A DNA stretch of 10,420 nt from Spirochaetota bacterium (GCA_018817865.1 JAHITG010000012.1:1-10420); one strand, 5' to 3'; positions 1 through 6,729 are shown, counted from the first letter of the stretch. Program-made: numbers and translations. The notes: generated by a model not told the origin, from the sequence alone.

Positions 1-782
1 AAACAGCTGCCGCCATAGCCTATGCCGGCATTTAAAAATCTTTCCCCTATCCGTTTATCCATTCCCATCCCGTGAGCTATATCATTGATATTAGCATTAA
101 CAAGTTGGCTGAAATTAGCGATATCATTAATGAAACTGATCTTTGTAGCCAGAAAAGCATTGGAAGCATACTTGATGATCTCAGCACTTTTCAGGTCCGT
201 AATGATAATGGGTGCATTTAGCGGTTCATATAATCTTTTTATGGTTTTTGCAGGGGTTTGATTGTTCGAGCCGATCACAACACGGTCCGGATTTAGAAAA
301 TCCCTTATGGCCGATCCCTCCCTTAAAAATTCAGGGTTAGATACAACATCATATTTTACATTCTTTTTCAGGTTCTTTTTGATGATCTGATTTACTTGAT
401 CACCTGACCCAACAGGTACTGTGCTTTTATTGATAATGATCTTATAGTCATTGAGATAAAGCCCGATATTTTTTGCTACTTCCCATACAGCTGACATGTC
501 AGCTTCGCCGTTATCCTTTTCAGGTGTTCCAACCGCAATAAAGATGATATCGGATTTCTGAATCCCTTCCTTTATTGAGGATGTGAACTGAAGACGGTTT
601 TCACTGATATTTTTAGATAATAGTTCTTCCAGTCCCGGTTCATAAATGGGAGATATAGCTTTTTCCAGATTTTTGATCTTTTTTTCATCAATATCAACGC
701 ATATTACATCATTTCCAAGGTCAGACAGACATACCCCTGTTACCAAACCGACATATCCTGTGCCTATAATTGTGATCTTCAT
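1..782 (-). CDS. ugd: UDP-glucose 6-dehydrogenase (3' end outside window)
   Basis: This enzyme oxidises UDP-glucose to UDP-glucuronate in the cytoplasm with two NAD+, feeding capsule, exopolysaccharide or lipid glycosylation. The 260 visible residues begin MKITIIGTGYVG, the Rossmann glycine motif. They also contain the KSTVPVGSG segment, NPEFLREG (catalytic Glu region) and EIIKYASNAFLATK (conserved Lys and Asn). The visible part ends in GYGGSC, whose Cys260 is the thioester-forming nucleophile of the family. The C-terminal UDP-binding domain lies beyond the window. The ATG at 782 has a good Shine-Dalgarno sequence (GAAGGAG, about 7 nt upstream). The gene starts 34 bp after the yaaR stop and is probably the distal gene of the M23-bactofilin-tmk-yaaR operon. 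A related GDP-mannose or UDP-N-acetylmannosamine dehydrogenase is possible but less likely given these motifs. Confidence 0.95.
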   Translation of the reverse strand, partial: MKITIIGTGYVGLVTGVCLSDLGNDVICVDIDEKKIKNLEKAISPIYEPGLEELLSKNISENRLQFTSSIKEGIQKSDIIFIAVGTPEKDNGEADMSAVWEVAKNIGLYLNDYKIIINKSTVPVGSGDQVNQIIKKNLKKNVKYDVVSNPEFLREGSAIRDFLNPDRVVIGSNNQTPAKTIKRLYEPLNAPIIITDLKSAEIIKYASNAFLATKISFINDIANFSQLVNANINDIAHGMGMDKRIGERFLNAGIGYGGSC

Positions 783-816
783 TTTTGATACTCCTTCACT
801 TAAACCATATTGGTAT

Positions 817-1281
817 TCATTTATACAGATCTACTAACAAACCTCTGATTTCATCAAGGGTGGCCAATAAATTAATATTTTGATTTTCTTTTTCAAGAAT
901 AAAATTAGTCAAACGCTCGAGTCTTTCGTTTATTTTTTCTACTATGATAAAGACTTTTTGTTTAACCCAGGAGCGGTGGCCATATTTTTCTTTAACTTTA
1001 AACATTTTATTGATGACTGTTTCTAAGAAGGCTTTAATTAAACTCTTATATTCCTTTAAATTTTCAAGATTAGTATCATTTGCAAATTTCTTTCCCACTT
1101 TATCGATCTGTTCTATTAATTTATCCAGCTCAAGGTTTATATCTTCAACCTCTGATACTTCCAGAAGCTTATCATAAAATGGAGATTGCTTGATCTGGAC
1201 ATCTGATGTCTTTGATTTCTTAAATGATTTGATCTTCTCTTTTATAGTTTTATCGGATTTAAGTTTATTGATTTCGATCAT
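817..1281 (-). CDS. yaaR: YaaR family protein (DUF327)
   Basis: A 154-residue, mostly helical cytoplasmic protein of the YaaR/DUF327 family, whose molecular role is not established. The recognisable part runs from about residue 65 to the end: FANDTNLENLKEYKSLIKAF, then KEKYGHRSW, a long amphipathic helix around residues 107-130, and the terminal LLATLDEIRGLLVDLY block. The first 35 residues are Lys-rich and variable. Length is normal for the family. Its ATG overlaps the thymidylate kinase stop (ATGA, 1281-1278), so translation is probably coupled; an AGGG lies about 10 nt upstream. The tmk-yaaR pairing is known from Bacillus subtilis and from spirochaetes, which supports both calls. Any role in replication or nucleotide supply is inference from this linkage. 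Confidence 0.9.
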   Translation of the reverse strand: MIEINKLKSDKTIKEKIKSFKKSKTSDVQIKQSPFYDKLLEVSEVEDINLELDKLIEQIDKVGKKFANDTNLENLKEYKSLIKAFLETVINKMFKVKEKYGHRSWVKQKVFIIVEKINERLERLTNFILEKENQNINLLATLDEIRGLLVDLYK

Positions 1282-1922
1282 AGGATATTTACCCTTTTTA
1301 ATTTTTTTACAGTTACATCCCGGATCAACTTCTGGGTATCTGCGACCTTTTCCTGTAAAGGTATCCGGACCATACGGTTTTTATTGGTCTTTAGTAATTT
1401 TAAATATTCCTTTTTTACTTTTTTATGAAATTTCAGCGATTCCTGTTCGATCCTGTCACCGCCTTTGTACTCTTTAGACAGTTTTTTTACTTTTTTAAGG
1501 GATGTGGCCAGATCTGCCTCTAAAAGAAATGTTAATCCCGGTTTTGTATTTCTGATAGCCAGATCATTTAACTTTTTGATTAATACAGTGCTAATATTTC
1601 TTCCGGCGGCCTGGTAAGCTACAGAAGAATCAGCATATCTGTCTGAAATAACAATATATTTTTTATTAAGATATGGAATGATCGTCTCCTTAACATGCTG
1701 TGCTCTGTCTGCAAGGAGAAGAAATAATTCCGAAAGAGGATTAAGGAGAAAATTTTTTGGATCTAAAAGGATCTTTCTGATCAGTTTTCCAATACGTGTC
1801 CCGCCGGGTTCTTTGGTAATAATAACATTCAGCTTTTTTTTCTTTAAGAATTTTGATAATGCTATTATGTGAGTGGTTTTTCCGGTTCCCTCGATCCCTT
1901 CAAATGTAATGAAGAATCCCTT
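1278..1922 (-). CDS. tmk: Thymidylate kinase, no canonical start codon
   Basis: Phosphorylates dTMP to dTDP, an essential step of dTTP synthesis. The uninterrupted frame of 214 codons carries every family landmark: the strand and P-loop ITFEGIEGTGKTT, the KEPGGT motif, the ADRAQH substrate segment, the DRYADSS motif (DRY/F), and a basic LID region ending GGDRIEQE. No ATG, GTG or TTG occurs in frame between the upstream in-frame stop (1974-1976) and the P-loop; the first ATG is near the C-terminus, at about 1371. The 5' end given here is the AAG codon before GFFITFEG. Inserting one G between 1922 and 1923 would create ATG AAG GGA and also end bactofilin at TGA, giving an ATGA overlap like that at the 3' end with yaaR. 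Other possibilities are a rare ATT start at 1910 behind an AAGGGA, a CTG at 1970, or frameshifting from bactofilin. The identity is firm; how it is translated is open. Confidence 0.9.
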   Translation of the reverse strand, partial: KGFFITFEGIEGTGKTTHIIALSKFLKKKKLNVIITKEPGGTRIGKLIRKILLDPKNFLLNPLSELFLLLADRAQHVKETIIPYLNKKYIVISDRYADSSVAYQAAGRNISTVLIKKLNDLAIRNTKPGLTFLLEADLATSLKKVKKLSKEYKGGDRIEQESLKFHKKVKKEYLKLLKTNKNRMVRIPLQEKVADTQKLIRDVTVKKLKRVNIL

Positions 1923-2370
1923 ATTTTGACTTTTTTTTAGGGTTTTTCTTGACTTTTTTTCCCTTACCAGCGTCTAACTCCTTTTTAATATTACTAAAAA
2001 ACTCCTTGTTTCCATCTTTATTAATAATACAATTTCCATCAAAAATAACACCTTCTTCTACAATAAGACTGGGTGTAATAATATCTCCCAATAATTGCGC
2101 CGATGCCAGAAGAATAACCTGTTTTGTAGCATATACATTGCCTTCAACAAGACCGCCAATGACGATGGTTCCCGATTTAATATCGGTTTTTACATGACCG
2201 GTCTGCCCGATAATTACCTTTCCATCTGATTTCAGTTCACCGGCAAATACCCCGTCTATACGCAGAACCCCTTCAAATTTAAATTCTCCTTTTAGCTCCG
2301 AACCCTGTCCGATTATGCTGTTTATTATTCCGCTTTCTTTTATTTCATCTGCTTTGATTGTTTGTGTCAT
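1921..2370 (-). CDS. Bactofilin
   Basis: Bactofilins self-assemble, without nucleotide, into cytoplasmic or membrane-associated filaments built from a right-handed beta-helix. They position cell-wall enzymes. The core domain spans roughly residues 12-117 and shows the expected repeated short beta-strands with regularly spaced Gly and hydrophobic residues (IIGQGSELKGEF, LRIDGVFAGEL, VIIGQTGHVKTDI, TIVIGGLVEGNVYA, then further turns to NCIINKDG). The tail is strongly basic (GKGKKVKKNPKKKSK), which could contact membrane lipid or nucleic acid. I prefer the ATG at 2370 (MTQTIKADEI, 149 residues). An in-frame GTG at 2391, only 3 nt after the M23 stop, would add seven residues; neither start has a strong Shine-Dalgarno sequence. 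Lying directly behind an M23 peptidase gene matches the known bactofilin/LytM pairing. The 3' end carries an A8 run beside the problematic tmk start. Confidence 0.92.
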   Translation of the reverse strand: MTQTIKADEIKESGIINSIIGQGSELKGEFKFEGVLRIDGVFAGELKSDGKVIIGQTGHVKTDIKSGTIVIGGLVEGNVYATKQVILLASAQLLGDIITPSLIVEEGVIFDGNCIINKDGNKEFFSNIKKELDAGKGKKVKKNPKKKSK

Positions 2371-2394
2371 GATTTTCTTTACCGACTGCACAAG

Positions 2395-3345
2395 TTATTT
2401 AATATTGATAATATAAGGCCATGGATTAACGGTACTCAGACCAATTCGGACTTCATAATGAAGATGATAACCAGTCGTTACACCGGTCTTTCCTAAAAAT
2501 CCGATAATATCTCCTCTTTTGATCTTTTTTCCTGTAAATGCCCTGATCCTGGATAGATGTGCATACTGTGTTTCAAATCCATATTCGTGTTTTATAATAA
2601 CAGTAAGCCCGTATCCTCCCCGCCACCCTGAGAATTTTACGGTACCCTCCGCGGTAGCCGTAATAGGGGCACCGGGCCAGGATGCAATGTCAATTCCTTT
2701 GTGAAATTCTGTTTTTCGCCTTCGAAAGGGATGTTTCCTCCATCCGTAATCAGAAGTAATATATCCTCCAACTTTTAAAGGCCAGATAGACGGGATCTTA
2801 GAGAATAATTTTTCTCTCTCCTTTATAAAATTGCGTACTCTTTCAATATACTTTTTACTAAGATCAATATCGTTTTTAATGTGCTCAAGATCGTAGTACT
2901 CATCAGGTAACTTTCCCTGTAATTTTTCTTTTGGAATATTAACACTTATATCTGAGCTGCCTCCTTTTGCATAGAGGTTGACAAAATCCTCTTTAGAGGA
3001 GGCAGAAGCAAATAATTCCTCTATTTCCGGTTTCAGATCCTCGATCTTGCTGTTTAAAGAGTCGATCTGCTTTGTGATCAGGCTTTCTTTTAATTTCCAT
3101 GCTTGAGAAAGACGGATCAGGTTTTTCATTTCCTGTTGAGAAGTTGATGTGGATAATATATTCAATGTAGAAATGACAATGATAATTAGTATCAGGATCG
3201 CGGCAAAAAAGAGCGTAAAATTTTTTATATGTAGACGGAAGATCTTCTTTTCAGAGTGTGGGATGAGCATGACGGTCAGGTGTTCCGATCCCTTTTTATT
3301 AACAGTATGATAGAATTTAACAGCGGATTTAAAAAAACGGTTCAT
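2395..3345 (-). CDS. Membrane-anchored M23/LytM peptidoglycan endopeptidase
   Basis: A 316-residue protein with a short basic cytoplasmic N-terminus, one membrane segment (residues about 42-64, FFAAILILIIIVIST), a periplasmic helical, probably coiled-coil linker (about 66-185) and a C-terminal LytM/M23 domain (about 188-316). Zinc and catalytic residues are present: H215 and D219 in FHKGIDI, H263 in QYAHLS, and H294/H296 in GYHLHYE. An active zinc endopeptidase that cleaves peptide cross-links is therefore expected, rather than a degenerate regulator. The frame opens further to 3441, but I choose the ATG at 3345. It is preceded by GGGAAGGAAT, and the strong promoter at 3409-3437 lies inside the longer version. 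First gene of the operon, 24 bp (ATG) or 3 bp (GTG) ahead of bactofilin, which is expected to localise it. Confidence 0.93.
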   Translation of the reverse strand: MNRFFKSAVKFYHTVNKKGSEHLTVMLIPHSEKKIFRLHIKNFTLFFAAILILIIIVISTLNILSTSTSQQEMKNLIRLSQAWKLKESLITKQIDSLNSKIEDLKPEIEELFASASSKEDFVNLYAKGGSSDISVNIPKEKLQGKLPDEYYDLEHIKNDIDLSKKYIERVRNFIKEREKLFSKIPSIWPLKVGGYITSDYGWRKHPFRRRKTEFHKGIDIASWPGAPITATAEGTVKFSGWRGGYGLTVIIKHEYGFETQYAHLSRIRAFTGKKIKRGDIIGFLGKTGVTTGYHLHYEVRIGLSTVNPWPYIINIK

Positions 3346-3408
3346 ATTCCTTCCCAAAAAGTCTATAAAAAAAATTTTTATCCAGTTCCGGTCCTTTTCT
3401 GCATTAGT

Positions 3409-3437
3409 AGTATAATATATATTTTTTAAATTGTCAA
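3409..3437 (-). promoter_or_regulatory. Near-consensus sigma70 promoter of the M23-bactofilin-tmk operon
   Basis: On the minus strand TTGACA (3437-3432) is followed by a 17-nt spacer and TATACT (3414-3409), one mismatch from the TATAAT consensus. The spacer is almost pure A/T. The predicted transcript begins near 3400, leaving a 5' leader of about 55 nt before the chosen M23 ATG at 3345. This also argues against the longer M23 frame starting at 3441. Confidence 0.75.
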
Positions 3438-3448
3438 CCATAATTTAA

Positions 3449-3478
3449 TTGACCTTCTATTCATAATTATCATATTAT
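3449..3478 (+). promoter_or_regulatory. Predicted promoter of the tatD-dus operon, possibly leaderless
   Basis: TTGACC (3449-3454), an 18-nt A/T-rich spacer and TATTAT (3473-3478) resemble a sigma70 promoter. The tatD ATG is at 3486, so transcription would start at or within a base or two of the start codon. There is no Shine-Dalgarno sequence before that ATG, which fits a leaderless mRNA. The -35 boxes of this and the divergent operon promoter lie only 11 nt apart. An isolated TATAAT at 3411-3416 on this strand lacks a matching -35 and is less likely. Confidence 0.45.
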
Positions 3479-3485
3479 TACCTTC

Positions 3486-4253
3486 ATGTTTATTGATACA
3501 CATACACATCTTGATCTGGTCACTGATAACGAGAATGAGATCCAAAAGATCATAAAAATCTGTAAAAAGAGCAGGATCAGTGCCTTATTTAATATTTCGG
3601 TAGATCATCGGAGCAACTTTAACTCTCTGAGGCTGGCAAAGAAGCACAAAGAGATTTATTTTACTTGCGGATTACACCCGTCGGAAGCGGACCATTATAC
3701 CGTGTCCCAGATCAATGATATTCTTCCTTTGATCGATCATGAAAAATGCGTCGGTATTGGGGAGGTCGGAATAGATCTCTTCAAGAATTACAGTAAAGTT
3801 GAAAATCAAATGGAGCTGTTTGAACGATTTCTAAATATTGCAAAAGGGGTTAATAAACCTGTTATAATTCACAGCAGAAATGCTTTTAAAGAAGTATTTA
3901 GGATCCTCAACCGGAATGAATATAAGGATATAAAGGGTGTCTTTCACTGTTATTCGTATGGATACGCGGAAGCCAAGAAATGCATCGATCACGGATTTTA
4001 CATCTCTTTTGCGGGGAACCTGACATATAAAAATGCTGTTAATTTACACGAGACAGCTGTTAAAATACCTATGGACCATATTCTATGTGAGACCGATTCA
4101 CCCTTTCTGGCTCCTGTACCTGTGAGGGGAGAGAAGAATTATCCCTATCATCTGATACATCTACTGAAATTTTTAAGTAAACTTAAAGGGGTGTCGATGA
4201 TTAATTTAGAAAAGTATATTTATAAGAATATTGCACGGCTCTTTAAGCTGTAA
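3486..4253 (+). CDS. tatD: TatD family metal-dependent hydrolase (DNase)
   Basis: A 255-residue TIM-barrel metal-dependent hydrolase of the TatD family, whose members show 3'-5' DNase activity and cut DNA during repair or degradation. The full set of family motifs is visible: DTHTHLD with H6 and H8, CGLHPSEAD (61-69), GIGEVGID with metal-ligand E93, PVIIHSR with H129, GVFHCYSYG with H154, and ETDSPFLAPVPVRGEKN with D204. Length is typical. The start at 3486 puts the first metal motif at residues 4-8, as is usual. There is no ribosome-binding site, consistent with the nearby promoter giving a leaderless message. First gene of the plus-strand operon, 8 bp before the next gene. Confidence 0.94.
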   Translation: MFIDTHTHLDLVTDNENEIQKIIKICKKSRISALFNISVDHRSNFNSLRLAKKHKEIYFTCGLHPSEADHYTVSQINDILPLIDHEKCVGIGEVGIDLFKNYSKVENQMELFERFLNIAKGVNKPVIIHSRNAFKEVFRILNRNEYKDIKGVFHCYSYGYAEAKKCIDHGFYISFAGNLTYKNAVNLHETAVKIPMDHILCETDSPFLAPVPVRGEKNYPYHLIHLLKFLSKLKGVSMINLEKYIYKNIARLFKL

Positions 4254-4261
4254 AGGAAAAG

Positions 4262-5368
4262 ATGTATATTCCCTTTAGAATAATTAAAGAATTATGGGCC
4301 AAAGAAAATCTGCATAACCTGTCAATTGAACTGGATGCAAGTGATACACAAAATGCTCAGATCTTCCGGATTGATGAGAAAAAAGGAATATCCATCAATC
4401 TTATTCTCACCGATGAGTATTTACAGAAACTGGAAGCTCAAAAAGTCGAGAATATCTCCATATACTATAATCAAAACTTAATGAAACTTTTAAAGAGGCA
4501 TTATCCCCAGCGGTATCATACAGAGGAAACAGCGTCATTGAATGAAATAGAGAAGATATTCTCCCAGTTTGAGGCAGCCAATTCACTCTCCTTCTATGAT
4601 AAAAAGGTATTTAAAAAGAGGTTTTTAAAAATTCTGCAGGACATCATAACCCCTGATACAAAGATCAAAAAGATCGTTGCCATGTATAATGAGCTTTTAG
4701 ATGTGGAACTGATGCGAAAGATCAAGACCCTTTTTTTCGATTCTGTAAATATAGATTTTGTCCAATCCGAGCGGGGGATCTTAATGATCCTGGATAATGA
4801 GAATCATATGAATAATCCTGAACTTGTCAGACTGCAGTTTATGGTCAGAAAGATCTTCAATGATGTGAATTACTCTAATATTAAGATCGTTGATGTAAAA
4901 ATGGGATTCAAGGAGTATTTTGAGCCGCTGGACCTGATATCAAAGAAATTGATCATTCTGGTAGGAAAGACCCCATCGCTAATAAAATTATTTAAAATGA
5001 TCAAGATATTTGACCCTTTTTCAAAGATCATCTGGATGACAGCAGAGCATTTATCTACAAAGCCTGATCTGATCTTTGACAGTATCATACAGAAATTAAA
5101 TCAGGATTACTCCCAGGAGTATAGAACAAATATGACTAAGCGGGAGGAAAAAGCTGCTTTATCACAAAACGAGGTACAAATGTACCGAAAACATCTTGCG
5201 GAATTCAGCAGAAAGTTTAATCTGGATATGTATATTGAATTGGCATATGATATACAGGAAAAAGGAAAGACCATTGACATGTTCCAGCCAAAGACTCACT
5301 TGATGAACATCCTGCTTGATTCCAGGTACTCCCCTGCAAAAATATTTGACAAGATCATTAATTCTTAA
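4262..5368 (+). CDS. Conserved-looking protein of unknown function, 368 residues
   Basis: I do not recognise this protein. It has no signal peptide or clear membrane segment and should be cytoplasmic. It is charged and mixed alpha/beta. Residues about 224-240 (LDLISKKLIILVGKTPSLIK) read as a hydrophobic strand ending in VGKT. This looks superficially like a Walker A but lacks the preceding GxxG, so I do not call nucleotide binding. A helical, Lys/Glu-rich segment runs from about 285 to 340. The start is clear: AGGAAAAG follows the tatD stop immediately and precedes the ATG. It lies between tatD and dus with 8- and 10-bp gaps, so it is co-transcribed. A role in DNA or tRNA metabolism is suggested only by position. 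Base composition and length mark it as a real gene. Confidence 0.85.
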   Translation: MYIPFRIIKELWAKENLHNLSIELDASDTQNAQIFRIDEKKGISINLILTDEYLQKLEAQKVENISIYYNQNLMKLLKRHYPQRYHTEETASLNEIEKIFSQFEAANSLSFYDKKVFKKRFLKILQDIITPDTKIKKIVAMYNELLDVELMRKIKTLFFDSVNIDFVQSERGILMILDNENHMNNPELVRLQFMVRKIFNDVNYSNIKIVDVKMGFKEYFEPLDLISKKLIILVGKTPSLIKLFKMIKIFDPFSKIIWMTAEHLSTKPDLIFDSIIQKLNQDYSQEYRTNMTKREEKAALSQNEVQMYRKHLAEFSRKFNLDMYIELAYDIQEKGKTIDMFQPKTHLMNILLDSRYSPAKIFDKIINS

Positions 5369-5378
5369 GGCGTTTCTG

Positions 5379-6341
5379 ATGCTGCGACCTGTAAAGTATA
5401 ATGATTTTATGGTTAAGGGGAATATTTTTGCGGCTCCACTTGCCGGTTACTCCAATTTTCCTACAAGAATGCTGTATCAGGAACATGGGGCAGATCTTAC
5501 ATTTACAGAAATGATCTCAGCACGGGGGATCGTTCATGAAGATGAAAAGACTCTGGCGCTTCTATATACGGATAAAAATGAAAAGAATAAAGCTGTTCAG
5601 ATATTCGATGATGACAAGTATATCCTCTCAGAGGCCTGTGAATATATTCAAACAAAAACACCTTATAAGATAATCAATATCAATGCGGGATGCTCCGTAA
5701 AAAAGATCCTGCGAGCGAATAAAGGAGGTGCTTTGCTTAAGGATCCGCGTAAGCTGAATGATATATTACATTATATCAGTAAAAATATCAGGATACATTT
5801 GACCTTAAAGATCAGAAGCGGATGGGATGAAAATGATCTGAATTACAGAAGGATAGGGAAGATCGCCAGTGATAATAATTGTAAAATGATCATTTTTCAT
5901 CCCAGGACCGTGAAGCAGGTGTTCAGCGGAAAAGCGAATTGGGATCAGGTATATGACTTGAAAAAGAAAGTCCCTATACCGGTTATTGGGAACGGGGATA
6001 TTTTTACAGTACAGGAAGCTTATGATCGATTGAAGCATCCTGTAGACGGGATCATGGTCGGGAGGGGTGCTATTGGGAATCCCTGGATCTTTGAAAATAT
6101 AAAAAAATTTATAAAGGGGGAGAGATATACAGAACCGGATCCGAAAGAGAAGATCAGAGGGATGTTTTTACATCTTCAAAAGATGGTTCAATTCTTTGGT
6201 GAAAGGAAGGGGATCATTATTTTCAGATGTCAGATGGCACAATATATAAAGAGTTTTAAGGATAGCGCCGGTATTAGAAAGAAGATTCAAATATGTGATA
6301 AATTTTCTGAAATCGAGAAGATATTAGCAGAATATAAATAA
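5379..6341 (+). CDS. dus: tRNA-dihydrouridine synthase
   Basis: An FMN/NADPH-dependent enzyme that reduces specific uridines in tRNA to dihydrouridine. The 320 residues give a TIM barrel followed by the helical tRNA-binding domain (about 250-320). Visible motifs are FAAPLAGYSNFPTR (FMN site, usually MAPMAG), TEMISARG, KAVQIF, the catalytic-cysteine loop ININAGCSVKK with C105, LKIRSGWD with K144, FHPRT, PVIGNGD (201-207) and MVGRGAIGNPWIF (226-238). Three positions depart from the usual consensus: GCS for GCP, HPRT for HGRT, and a DDD after QIF for the common G. None removes a catalytic residue. I choose the ATG at 5379, 10 bp after the previous stop with AGG about 8 nt upstream. A TTG at 5316 would need a long overlap with the preceding gene. 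Last gene of the plus operon. Confidence 0.93.
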   Translation: MLRPVKYNDFMVKGNIFAAPLAGYSNFPTRMLYQEHGADLTFTEMISARGIVHEDEKTLALLYTDKNEKNKAVQIFDDDKYILSEACEYIQTKTPYKIININAGCSVKKILRANKGGALLKDPRKLNDILHYISKNIRIHLTLKIRSGWDENDLNYRRIGKIASDNNCKMIIFHPRTVKQVFSGKANWDQVYDLKKKVPIPVIGNGDIFTVQEAYDRLKHPVDGIMVGRGAIGNPWIFENIKKFIKGERYTEPDPKEKIRGMFLHLQKMVQFFGERKGIIIFRCQMAQYIKSFKDSAGIRKKIQICDKFSEIEKILAEYK

Positions 6342-6357
6342 TTTATATCAGATAAAT

Positions 6358-6380
6358 TTTAAAAATGCACAATTTTTAAA
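6358..6380 (+). terminator. AT-only inverted repeat after dus
   Basis: Arms TTTAAAAAT (6358-6366) and ATTTTTAAA (6372-6380) pair perfectly over 9 bp around a 5-nt loop (GCACA), 16 bp after the dus stop. Position and symmetry fit a weak terminator, but the stem has no G-C pairs and no clear U-tract beyond its own arm, so chance in AT-rich DNA is possible. Confidence 0.25.
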
Positions 6381-6483
6381 TAGAAATTCAGCTTATTTTG
6401 AGAGTGATATTAAGCTGTTTTTCAAATTTAAATGGTGTATTTTTAAAGTTTTTCTACAATCTTAAATTAATTTAAAGTTGGCG

Positions 6484-6501
6484 TATATCGATGTCGATAT
6501 A
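6484..6501. promoter_or_regulatory. Perfect 8-bp inverted repeat just upstream of the HicB-like gene, possible operator
   Basis: TATATCGA and TCGATATA flank a TG spacer, ending 7 nt before the ATG at 6509. A perfect symmetric site of this size so close to the start of an antitoxin-like gene resembles an autoregulatory operator. It also occupies the place where a ribosome-binding site should be, so translational occlusion as a hairpin is an alternative. No clear -35/-10 pair is visible next to it. Confidence 0.45.
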
Positions 6502-6508
6502 TTAGTGT

Positions 6509-6721
6509 ATGGTGTTAACAATAGAGATTTTCAAGAAAAAAAGAAATTTTGTTGCAAAGTGTAAAGAGCTGGATATATACAGTTATGGTTCATCTTCTGA
6601 AATGGCAGTTAAGCGATTAAAGAAAGTCATTGCATTCTATGTCCAATCAGCAGGTGAGTATTTAAATGAGGATAAAGAAGTAAAAGCAAATTTTTCTATA
6701 AATACGGAATTTATCAATTAA
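6509..6721 (+). CDS. Solitary HicB-like antitoxin-family protein
   Basis: A 70-residue protein with the compact HicB-like (partial RNase H) fold. It opens with a short beta-strand (VLTIEIFKK), then FVAKCKELDIYSYGSS, where the usual pattern is Y/F-x-A-x-C/P-x-EL-followed-by-a-Gly turn. A helix (EMAVKRLKKVIAFYVQSA) follows. The C-terminal HTH or ribbon-helix-helix domain of many HicB antitoxins is absent, so DNA binding is not evident. No HicA-like partner (short, with a double-stranded-RNA-binding-like fold and a GSH motif) is found on either side. The ATG at 6509 and a GTG at 6512 are both possible starts; neither has a Shine-Dalgarno sequence. It stands alone, 167 bp after dus, between two inverted repeats. 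Function is unproven; many solitary HicB-like proteins have none assigned. Confidence 0.6.
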   Translation: MVLTIEIFKKKRNFVAKCKELDIYSYGSSSEMAVKRLKKVIAFYVQSAGEYLNEDKEVKANFSINTEFIN

Positions 6722-6729
6722 TAATTGAT
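6713..6729. repeat. 8-bp inverted repeat across the HicB-like stop codon
   Basis: ATCAATTA and TAATTGAT surround a single A and span the stop of the HicB-like gene. They are followed at once by GATTGATCGATC, with a palindromic GATCGATC at 6730-6737 and an A/T-rich stretch. It may serve as a weak terminator or protein site. With only one intervening base it would need opening of the central pairs to form a hairpin. Confidence 0.3.

Noticed and set aside
1190..1477. 95-codon plus-strand open frame
   Set aside because: It spans the antisense of the tmk/yaaR junction, both firm genes; the Phe/Leu-rich translation is typical of the reverse of Lys-rich coding.
1278..1922. tmk as a pseudogene
   Set aside because: There is no internal frameshift or stop and every catalytic motif is kept. 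Only the start codon is missing, which one base would restore, and the gene is essential.
4954..5013. Walker A motif in the 368-residue unknown protein (VGKT)
   Set aside because: The preceding glycines of GxxxxGK[ST] are absent and no Walker B is evident.
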